Source: an uncultured Moraxella sp. (GTDB taxonomy: Bacteria; Pseudomonadota; Gammaproteobacteria; Pseudomonadales; Moraxellaceae). Taken from it: DNA of 12,165 nucleotides. Shown here piece after piece: positions 6,801 through 12,165 of the stretch. Position numbers and translations under genes: made by a program. The stretch lies in the NCBI GenBank assembly GCA_937975585.1, contig CALJUC010000292.1, forward strand, positions 1 through 12,165, in the 5' to 3' direction. The stretch's first letter is position 1, and each line of letters begins with the position of its first letter. Under the pieces are notes generated by a model. It did not search any database. It was not told where the DNA came from and worked only from the letters and a program-made list of their open reading frames with translations.

Positions 6801-9150
6801 TGAATACTACCCAGTATATGGGGATGCCTCTGCCAAAGGTTTTGATGCCCAGTCTAGCGAAAAATTCTACGTACGCTTAGACAAAGGCCGCTCATTCGTG
6901 ATGTATGGCGATATCAAAACCCATATCGACAACGAAGAAGGCTTATCATTAGGTCAATATGACCGTACCCTAACAGGTGCAAAAGCACACTACGAATCCG
7001 ATAAAGCCAAAGTCACTGCCTTTGCGGCACAAACGAGCTCAAGCCAACATGTCACAGAAACTCGTGGTTTGGGTATATCAGGTCCTTATCCTACTGGTGT
7101 CGACTTTGCTGATTTACTACTTAATAGCGAAACGGTTGAAGTACTGGTTCGTGACCGCAACAATCCAGGGACAATTATCTCTCGTCAAGCGCTCAATCGT
7201 TACAGTGACTACGATTTTGATAGTGTTAGCCATGCTATTTATCTACGCGCACCGATTGCCAGCACGGATATTGATGGCAACCCCATTTATTTGCGCGTGA
7301 CCGTTGAAGCGGATGATGTTGGTGAAGACTATACCATTGTCGGTACCGCTGGTAACTATCAGCTCACCAAACGAGTGAATATTGGCGCAAGTTATGCCCA
7401 AAGTGACGACCCTACCAATAACGAAAAACTCTCAGGGGTGAATAGCGTTGTCAAATTTAACGATAAATTAAAACTAATCGCCGAGGTTGCCCATTATGAT
7501 TCGGATAAAATCAATGACTCACTTGCATCAGCCATTAATGTTCAAAGCTTAAATTCAGAGACATCCGGTGATGCGGCGCGCGTTGAATTGACTTATAAAG
7601 ACAAAGCGCGCGATGCCAAATTGTATTACAACCAAGCCGATGAAGGCTTTACGCCTGCGACTTCACCTATTACTGCTGGGCGTACTGAGGCTGGCTTGAG
7701 GGTCAATAGCCGTATTAATGATAAAACCTTGCTAAAAGCTGAAGCCATTCAAACCAAAGACCACACCAATGACAGCCAACGTCAAGGTGCGACGGTTAGT
7801 ATTGAGCGTAAGCTCAGCAACATCTTAACGGGTGAATTGGGCGTACGTTACTACGAAAAAGATGCCAAAGCGGCTTCTACCAATTACCAAGAAGTGGTCA
7901 ATACAGATGCATTTAATCAATCCATGCGTCCAAGTGTTACCAATAATGACAGCAATTATCAAGGCACGACGCTTCGTGGTAAATTGACTGCGGATTTAGC
8001 AACATTGAATAAATCAAAAGTATTTGTCGAATATGAGCAGGATATTGATGATGCCAGCCGTAATGCCTGGAGTGTGGGTGGTGAAACCAGCCTACGGAAT
8101 AAAGGTCGCCTATATGCGCGTCACGAATTGGCATCAACCTTAATCGGTGATTATGGTCTTGATAGCAATGATGAGCGCCAATCAACCATCATTGGTGTTG
8201 ATGCTAACTACATGAAAGACGGTCAAGTCTTTAGCGAATACCGTATTAAAGATGGTATCTCTGCCCGTGAATCTGAAGCGGCGATTGGCTTACGCAATAA
8301 ATGGAAAGTGCAAGATGGCGTCTACGTCAATACATCATTTGAACACCTTGAATCTATGCAAGGTGAGAGCGACAACACAGCAACAGCAGCAACGGTAGGT
8401 ATTGACTACTTAGCCAGTGACAAATATAAAGTGAGTGGGCGTGTTGAAAAACGTTGGGGCGTACAAACCGACACCTTGTTGACTAGTTTTGGTTATGCCA
8501 ACAAAATCAATGATGACGTTACCTTGCTAGCCAAAAATATCTATTCGCTGCAACAAGATAATAAGCAAAATAAAGATCGCACTATTGATCGGTTCCAATT
8601 GGGCGTGGCTTATCGTGACTACGATAACAACATCAGCGACCATCTAGCAAAAATTGAATATCGCTATGACAATAACGGTCTAGATGCAAATAGCCCCTAC
8701 AAAAAAGAAACCTATATTGCTTCTTTACACAGCAACTATCATCCTGTACGCCGCTTGACTTTATCGGGTCATTATGCGGGTAAATACAATGAACTCACTA
8801 TGGATGGAGTCACCAGTGATAGCACCTCTCAAGTGTTATCCGCTCGCGCTATGTATGACATCAACGAACGTTGGGATGCGGGTATCCAAGCGGGTAGCAT
8901 GTGGAGCGATAATGACTCACGTAATTATTTAATCGGCGCCGAGGTGGGTTATACACCCATGGCAAATCTGTGGGTTTCTGCAGGTTACAACTTCAAAGGC
9001 TATCATGACGATGATATCGCCAGTGGCAGCGACAACCAACAAGGGGCGTATATCCGCTTACGTTTCAAATTTGACGAAGATTTATTTAACAAAAAACGCC
9101 CTACCGTCAATAGCCGTATGATGCCAAACGGTGAGGTCACAACCAAATGA
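3874..9150 (+). CDS. Giant outer-membrane protein: DUF11 and SdrD_B-like modules fused to a C-terminal beta-barrel
   Basis: Using the ATG at 3874 the protein has 1758 aa. The signal peptide is about 1-34 (cleavage after ALA). An N-terminal beta module has an EF-hand-like loop DANNNGIIDSNE (130-141). A next module carries ETGVNTGRYR (261-270) between Cys232 and Cys302. Then come a DUF11 domain (about 327-459; VDYTIKVTNES, VIKDDLPLGFTYV) and an SdrD_B-like domain (about 464-543; GKVYADLNRDGIQ, GVAGVRLYLEDG). A charged linker holds Cys628 and Cys640. Two Ig/invasin-like domains follow (about 693-891). From about 892 on there are alternating amphipathic strands typical of an outer-membrane barrel, ending near GAYIRLRFKF with a 22-residue polar tail. 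Within 1069-1148 is a segment with SGPY, VRDRNNP and NRYSDYDFD that I recall as recurring in large bacterial outer-membrane proteins of this type. The protein is probably an outer-membrane anchor/adhesin. The barrel assignment is by strand pattern, not by a family match. Confidence 0.85.
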   Translation: MTNYRHNSTRYHSLGKLSLLASSILLIQMNPALAANGRNIIQIDNTADANYVVDSHEGIVNAIKSNTTRVQAFSLPKYDITLTQPLTITIKPGNEVQWRNTLENTGTFDANVAVSFTTPNTLSNFQVYIDANNNGIIDSNETELQPTISIAAGEQIHLIVKALTSTELKDGDTVDVPITAVVQEDNTVQASATDSLVAIVPSIAYKDPTYQNNLSQTSAGQPVYIEVGLAYCNANPTQVDNVWLNVTSSKTGDTIRLKAVETGVNTGRYRISAPTELNANAIADAVIQTLDGDTLTTQADKCESADGSTTGVISDKILTSINVNNTQTALSISKEANVKSAEIGDFVDYTIKVTNESKTTDAANVVIKDDLPLGFTYVKNSVRVNGQKYTQDFVQSGKYMTLGLNSLKANETKEVTYRVVLGSNAASGTGTNIAFAEGKDSLTGSVVQSPLREAHVDVTAGVLNTDGIIIGKVYADLNRDGIQQKELNELGVAGVRLYLEDGTFVVTDSEGKYSVYGMKAKTHVIKLDRTTLPRGVELVEQSNRNAGDPGSRFVDLKFGELHRADFAITDGIDSNDNQGHAALISDLQKRAKQIAIKNDALEQAIKTDLALEPTYTVDNDTNIEASGCKNPNIADGQINCESVITDKTAPVKKTGQLEVHPIAPVKAPEIEKALSTADDKRIEGVTADADFLNLSNNQRVDSTKIRVQIKAPKGASTQLLVNNQPVDASLMGKEVAWDKEGISGFDYFAVPLQRGNNTLSIRATDSTGKVVSSKSIIVHAPDQIADIATVNQSNTVEADGISEYQVVIRLNDTDHGQYAAPATVSLDTDIGTIVSHQPAHGKDQAGIQMMAEGGELLVSVRAPTNPGKGNLVVKAGNLQKIIPIQFVPQLRPMIAAGIVEGAISFNNLGSKIESVSNNDGFEQELRSLSGNDSDNTTTGRAAFFLKGKVRGNMLLTMAYDSDKDKKDRLFRDINPDEYYPVYGDASAKGFDAQSSEKFYVRLDKGRSFVMYGDIKTHIDNEEGLSLGQYDRTLTGAKAHYESDKAKVTAFAAQTSSSQHVTETRGLGISGPYPTGVDFADLLLNSETVEVLVRDRNNPGTIISRQALNRYSDYDFDSVSHAIYLRAPIASTDIDGNPIYLRVTVEADDVGEDYTIVGTAGNYQLTKRVNIGASYAQSDDPTNNEKLSGVNSVVKFNDKLKLIAEVAHYDSDKINDSLASAINVQSLNSETSGDAARVELTYKDKARDAKLYYNQADEGFTPATSPITAGRTEAGLRVNSRINDKTLLKAEAIQTKDHTNDSQRQGATVSIERKLSNILTGELGVRYYEKDAKAASTNYQEVVNTDAFNQSMRPSVTNNDSNYQGTTLRGKLTADLATLNKSKVFVEYEQDIDDASRNAWSVGGETSLRNKGRLYARHELASTLIGDYGLDSNDERQSTIIGVDANYMKDGQVFSEYRIKDGISARESEAAIGLRNKWKVQDGVYVNTSFEHLESMQGESDNTATAATVGIDYLASDKYKVSGRVEKRWGVQTDTLLTSFGYANKINDDVTLLAKNIYSLQQDNKQNKDRTIDRFQLGVAYRDYDNNISDHLAKIEYRYDNNGLDANSPYKKETYIASLHSNYHPVRRLTLSGHYAGKYNELTMDGVTSDSTSQVLSARAMYDINERWDAGIQAGSMWSDNDSRNYLIGAEVGYTPMANLWVSAGYNFKGYHDDDIASGSDNQQGAYIRLRFKFDEDLFNKKRPTVNSRMMPNGEVTTK
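4261..4296 (+). other. EF-hand-like calcium-binding loop in the giant outer-membrane protein
   Basis: Residues 130-141, DANNNGIIDSNE, match the canonical 12-residue EF-hand loop: Asp1, Asn3, Asn5, Gly6, Ile8, Asp9 and Glu12. A second Asp/Asn-rich loop, DLNRDGIQ, lies in the SdrD_B-like domain. Calcium binding, and hence calcium-stiffened surface modules, is inferred from the motif alone. Confidence 0.55.
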
Positions 9151-10061
9151 AAGTAATTTTTATTCAATCAAGCGTAGCAGCTTCGACTCAGTTATCAAAA
9201 ATACGCTTGTCATTACTGAGTCTGATAGTGATGACTGGTTTGGCTGCTAACACCGCAAATGCGGCATTAGCAAGTCAGGTTTTGCCAGTCAAATATCACG
9301 CAGGACAATACTGCCCTAGCGATATGAAAGCATTTGTACCAAAAGGCACGGCTCACAAGAATTTTGTTGCGGATATTTCTTGTATGCGTCAGCAGCTGCA
9401 AGCCTATCAAGCGGAGCACCAGCCAATCAATACTCGCTTTCAAGCTTATAAAGCCGATGCATGGCTAAGCTATGTGGGACATGAAGATAGTGAAGCAAGC
9501 TTGACTAAAGCCGGTCATTATGCGCTGAACGAAGCATTGAGTATCCTTGAAGCGCTAAAAACCAATCAAGTTGACAAACTGCCTTTGACAGCAGACATTC
9601 CGCCTACATCAGGTTTACAGCGTCCCGATCTTTGGGCAAGTCTTTTGACCATTAAGCAAACGCCTGCATTTACCCCGCTGGTCAAAACGGTAGCCGATAG
9701 TGAAGTCAAACTCATTTGGGCAGAAGCGGAATTTTGTGAGTTTGGTTGGCGCCATTCTCGCGAGCACTATAGTGCCGCAGATCGCTGGGTCGCTACGGCT
9801 GAATTAACCGCCTTAAATACATCAGGCGTGGATAAACAAAGCTTTAATGCGTTAAAAACCCAGTATTTGGCGCGCTTAAAGCCGCTTGCTGGCACTAAAA
9901 ATAGTAAACAAAGTTGCCGTGGCGCTGTGTTACCTTATATCGAGCTACCCAAAGTTGGCATAGCTGAGCCCAGCCCGCAACCTCTGCCACTGCCTGTTGT
10001 TGTACCTGTTGCATCCCCCATTGAACTCAACAGCGCGTTCAAACCTGCCATTGTAGGATAA
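9147..10061 (+). CDS. Exported helical accessory protein, translationally coupled to the giant outer-membrane protein
   Basis: This 304-aa protein has a signal peptide of about 1-39 (SLLSLIVMTGLAANTANA, cleavage after ANA). Its ATG overlaps the previous stop by 4 bp (ATGA), and GAGG at 9133-9136 lies inside the upstream gene, so the two are very likely coupled. The mature protein is mostly helical, unlike its neighbours. Notable parts are KADAWLSYVGHEDSEAS with a following helix (about 102-140), EVKLIWAEAEFCEFGWRHSREH (186-207) and a proline-rich tail (274-291). Cysteines 56, 79, 197 and 257 could make two disulfides. From memory the helical region resembles the N-terminal region of some proteobacterial OmpA-family proteins, but no OmpA peptidoglycan-binding domain is present here; that resemblance needs a profile search. 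It is probably a periplasmic partner that stabilises or assembles the outer-membrane protein; function is not established. Confidence 0.85.
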   Translation: MKVIFIQSSVAASTQLSKIRLSLLSLIVMTGLAANTANAALASQVLPVKYHAGQYCPSDMKAFVPKGTAHKNFVADISCMRQQLQAYQAEHQPINTRFQAYKADAWLSYVGHEDSEASLTKAGHYALNEALSILEALKTNQVDKLPLTADIPPTSGLQRPDLWASLLTIKQTPAFTPLVKTVADSEVKLIWAEAEFCEFGWRHSREHYSAADRWVATAELTALNTSGVDKQSFNALKTQYLARLKPLAGTKNSKQSCRGAVLPYIELPKVGIAEPSPQPLPLPVVVPVASPIELNSAFKPAIVG

Positions 10062-10077
10062 AGTGCCCAACACAAAG

Positions 10078-10105
10078 CGGACAGCGATGATACGTTGTCC
10101 GTTTT
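10078..10105 (+). terminator. Rho-independent terminator ending the four-gene cluster
   Basis: CGGACAGCG (10078-10086) pairs with CGTTGTCCG (10093-10101), a 9-bp stem with one G-T wobble and a 6-nt loop, followed by TTTT. Upstream AAA residues (10074-10076) extend the pairing into the T-tract. It starts 17 bp after the stop codon. Confidence 0.85.
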
Positions 10106-10175
10106 ACATTTGCCCTAGCGTTGGTTTTAGTATTTTTAGGCCTAGTTCGCTTATTGATTATGGATTGCTGCATCT

Positions 10176-10202
10176 ACCAGTATCAATGAGTGTTTGACTG
10201 GT
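10176..10202 (-). terminator. Possible hairpin at the 3' end of the minus-strand membrane-protein gene
   Basis: ACCAGT (10176-10181) and ACTGGT (10197-10202) form a 6-bp stem, and inner CAA/TTG can add three pairs past a small bulge. It lies just beyond the minus-strand stop at 10205-10207. No T-tract follows on the minus strand, so as an intrinsic terminator it is doubtful. Confidence 0.3.
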
Positions 10203-10204
10203 GA

Positions 10205-10891
10205 CTAGCCCGCGCTTGATTTATGCTTTATTAATCTATTTATTTTGTTTAATAAATACATTATAACAGCAGGTAACACAAACAGAATCAATAACCATTG
10301 ATCACCTTTGCGACGCCTGGCCGCGATGGCTTGAACGCCTTTATCATAATCAGCAATGCTATAAAGCGCTTGGTCGGCCACCCTCATCTCATAGACGATA
10401 AACCCATACGGGTAGTCCTCAGCATAGTGAATGCTGGCCGTATGTCCGGCCAACGGGTAGGCTTTTGGGCAACTTGAATGATAACCGTCGGTTTCCAAAC
10501 AGCGAAAGCGCTTGCCATTTAACACCAAAAACTCATCACGGCTGCTGCCCGATTTGCTCTGGGCAAATACCAATTCGGTAGGTTGTTTGGGCAGTGTAGC
10601 GGTGATGGTTTGCCAGTCTTTTTGTTCAAGTGGCGTGTCAGTGATGGAGAAAAAATGGGCAATAGCGATGGCCATCAAGGCAATAACGGCATGGCTGGTG
10701 AAAAACAACCTTAAGCTTTGCAGGTCTTTGGGCGATTTTGCAGCATAGCCAACCACCATAGAAAATGTGATTACGGCAATGATACCAACGGCCAATAAGT
10801 AATTGGGCGCAACATAAAAAGCGATGATGACGGCTGCGACATTATAAAGCTTGGCAATCGTGACCAGTATTGGGTATAAGTTATTGGACAT
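10205..10891 (-). CDS. Four-TM inner-membrane protein of unknown function
   Basis: I do not recognise this 228-aa protein. Hydrophobicity suggests three N-terminal membrane helices (about 8-28, 30-50, 61-83), a soluble domain (about 84-195) and a fourth helix (197-215) followed by a basic tail (KINRLIKHK). The short basic loop KSPKDLQSLR between helices 2 and 3 and the basic C-terminus point to a cytoplasmic N- and C-terminus. The soluble domain would then be periplasmic, where Cys131 and Cys141 (FRCLETDGYHSSC) could form a disulfide. The segment just before helix 4 is strongly basic (ARRRKGDQ), which fits that topology less well. The start at 10891 has no strong Shine-Dalgarno sequence, only AGTGA close to the ATG, so initiation may be weak. 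The gene is convergent with the cluster and divergent from metH, so it is probably monocistronic. Confidence 0.75.
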   Translation of the reverse strand: MSNNLYPILVTIAKLYNVAAVIIAFYVAPNYLLAVGIIAVITFSMVVGYAAKSPKDLQSLRLFFTSHAVIALMAIAIAHFFSITDTPLEQKDWQTITATLPKQPTELVFAQSKSGSSRDEFLVLNGKRFRCLETDGYHSSCPKAYPLAGHTASIHYAEDYPYGFIVYEMRVADQALYSIADYDKGVQAIAARRRKGDQWLLILFVLPAVIMYLLNKINRLIKHKSSAG

Positions 10892-10939
10892 ATCACTAAC
10901 TAAATTTGGGTTTGCTTTATCCTTCCACGATAGGCCGTC

Positions 10940-10979
10940 CGGCTCAAGTTAAATTTTTTGTAAACTTTCACTTGAGCCG
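10940..10979. repeat. Perfect 10-bp inverted repeat in the divergent spacer upstream of metH
   Basis: CGGCTCAAGT (10940-10949) and ACTTGAGCCG (10970-10979) are perfect inverted copies separated by 20 AT-rich bases. Neither neighbouring gene ends here: both start on either side. It is therefore not an ordinary terminator and could be an operator, a 5'-UTR hairpin of the minus-strand gene, or an intergenic repeat element. GCCGTCCGGC (10934-10943) is a small competing palindrome overlapping the left arm. Confidence 0.7.
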
Positions 10980-11016
10980 CTTATTCCACAAATCTAACGA
11001 TTGAGCGACGACAAAA

Positions 11017-11025
11017 TGTTATAAT
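11017..11025 (+). promoter_or_regulatory. Extended -10 promoter for metH
   Basis: TGTTATAAT is a perfect TGn extension plus TATAAT. No good -35 is seen at 17-bp spacing (ACGATT), as is common for extended -10 promoters. The predicted start near 11032 gives a leader of about 44 nt. AGGA at 11061-11064 is the likely ribosome-binding site, 11 bp before the ATG. I see no cobalamin or SAM riboswitch, and the leader is too short for one. Confidence 0.65.
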
Positions 11026-11075
11026 CGACTTATTAACAGATACCTATGACAATTTGAATCAGGACAAACCTTTCG

Positions 11076-12165
11076 ATGAGTATCAGCACAAGTAACGCCC
11101 CTACCAGTCACAAACCCCACGACCCCGCCAATTTTCAACTCACACCCCCTGCCAATTTTCCGTATCAAGACCGTCAAGCCACGAATAAAGCCCGTTTAGC
11201 TGACCTGTTAAAGCAGCGGATTTTGTTCCTTGACGGCGCGATGGGGACAGAAATCCAAAACTATAAACTCATCGAGGCAGACTATCGCGGTGAGCGATTT
11301 GCCAATTTTGGACGTGATGTCAAAGGCAACAATGACTTATTGGTACTGACCCAGCCGCATATTATCCGTGATATTCACCGCTCGTATCTTGAGGCAGGCG
11401 CAGATATCATTGAAACCAACAGTTTTAATGGCACGCAAATTTCGATGGCGGACTACGGCATGGAAAATCTCGCTTATGAGATTAACAAATCCGCCGCCGC
11501 CCTTGCCCGCCAAGTGTGTGATGAAATCACTGCGTTAAACCCAGACAAACCTCGGTTTGTGGCAGGCGTGATTGGTCCCACCTCTCGCACTTGCTCGATT
11601 TCACCCGATGTCAATGACCCCGCCTTTCGTAACGTCACCTTTGATGAACTCGTTGATAACTACACCGAGGCGACTTATGCTTTGATTGAAGGCGGTGCCG
11701 ATATCATCTTGATAGAAACCGTGTTTGATACCCTAAATGCCAAAGCAGCGATTTTTGCGGTGACGGGCGTGTTCGAGACCATTGGGTTTGAATTGCCGAT
11801 TATGATTTCAGGCACCATTACCGATGCATCGGGACGTACGCTGTCGGGGCAAACTGCCGAAGCGTTTTATAACTCAATCCGCCACGCCAAACCGATTTCG
11901 ATTGGGTTTAACTGTGCGCTGGGGGCAGATGCTTTAAAACCGCATATCAAAACCTTGTCGGATGTGTGCGAAACTTTTGTTTCCGCTCATCCCAATGCAG
12001 GCTTGCCCAACGAGTTTGGGGAATATGACGAAACGCCTGAACAAACTGCCACCATGGTTGCCGACTATGCCAAGTCTAGCTTGGTCAATATCGTGGGCGG
12101 CTGCTGCGGCACCACCCCCAAACATATCGCCAAAATTGTCGAGATGACGTCACCCTTTGCCCCGC
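11076..12165 (+). CDS. metH: Cobalamin-dependent methionine synthase, N-terminal part (3' end outside window)
   Basis: MetH transfers a methyl group from 5-methyltetrahydrofolate via cobalamin to homocysteine in the cytoplasm. The window holds the first 363 codons, covering the homocysteine-binding barrel, and the frame is open to the last base. Recognisable stretches are ILFLDGAMGTEIQ, VKGNNDLLVLTQP, EAGADIIETNSFN, SISPDVNDPAFRN, LIETVFDTLNAKAA and MISGTITDASGRTLSGQT. The zinc ligands are Cys280 (FNCALG) and Cys343-Cys344 (GGCCGTTP). Their 63-residue spacing equals that of E. coli Cys247/310/311. An in-frame TGA at 11055-11057 and the absence of any other ATG, GTG or TTG before the barrel make 11076 the start, giving about 33 extra N-terminal residues (Pro/Asn-rich) over E. 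coli MetH. The folate, cobalamin and reactivation domains lie beyond the window. Confidence 0.97.
   Translation, partial: MSISTSNAPTSHKPHDPANFQLTPPANFPYQDRQATNKARLADLLKQRILFLDGAMGTEIQNYKLIEADYRGERFANFGRDVKGNNDLLVLTQPHIIRDIHRSYLEAGADIIETNSFNGTQISMADYGMENLAYEINKSAAALARQVCDEITALNPDKPRFVAGVIGPTSRTCSISPDVNDPAFRNVTFDELVDNYTEATYALIEGGADIILIETVFDTLNAKAAIFAVTGVFETIGFELPIMISGTITDASGRTLSGQTAEAFYNSIRHAKPISIGFNCALGADALKPHIKTLSDVCETFVSAHPNAGLPNEFGEYDETPEQTATMVADYAKSSLVNIVGGCCGTTPKHIAKIVEMTSPFAP

Noticed and set aside
11026..11075. Cobalamin or SAM riboswitch in the metH leader
   Set aside because: The predicted leader is only about 44 nt and shows no conserved box or structured element.
1..12165. Mobile element, CRISPR array or tRNA in the window
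   Set aside because: No transposase or integrase gene, no terminal repeats or target duplications, no regularly spaced repeats and no cloverleaf-type sequence were seen.

Overview
The window reads as chromosomal DNA of a gammaproteobacterium, most likely from the Moraxellaceae (Moraxella/Psychrobacter/Acinetobacter side). The basis is moderate AT-richness, gammaproteobacterial promoter and ribosome-binding-site style, a MetH N-terminus very close to the E. coli protein, and a surface-protein cluster of the kind I associate with that family. The genus is inference. I see no mobile element, CRISPR array, tRNA or rRNA.

Positions 1-10061 are dominated by exported, beta-rich surface proteins, all on the plus strand. 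First comes the C-terminal end of a gene that starts outside the window (1-732, an SdrD_B-like plus a DUF11-like domain), closed by a good intrinsic terminator. A very AT-rich 477-bp spacer with no gene follows and ends in a promoter. Next is a run of four genes: a 157-aa single-domain DUF11-like secreted protein (1210-1683), a 655-aa multidomain DUF11-like secreted protein (1789-3756), a giant outer-membrane protein of about 1758 aa (3874-9150) and a 304-aa helical exported protein (9147-10061). In the giant protein, N-terminal adhesin-like modules lead into a large C-terminal beta-barrel. The last gene overlaps it by 4 bp. A strong terminator at about 10078-10105 ends the unit. Hairpins sit in the gaps before the second and third genes of the run, so the four genes may be one transcript with graded expression.

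The four genes look like parts of one envelope system. All have Sec-type signal peptides. The N-terminal modules of the 655-aa and 1758-aa proteins resemble each other, and so do the C-terminal modules of the 655-aa protein and the upstream partial protein. The simplest reading is that the giant protein is a surface-exposed outer-membrane barrel, the small DUF11 proteins are secreted partners or stalk subunits, and the helical protein is a periplasmic accessory. No function has been demonstrated from this sequence.

Positions 10062-12165 are ordinary. A four-TM membrane protein of unknown function lies on the minus strand (10205-10891). A divergent spacer carries a perfect 10-bp inverted repeat and an extended -10 promoter. 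The 5' part of metH (cobalamin-dependent methionine synthase, 11076 to the window end) follows, with all three zinc cysteines of its homocysteine domain present.
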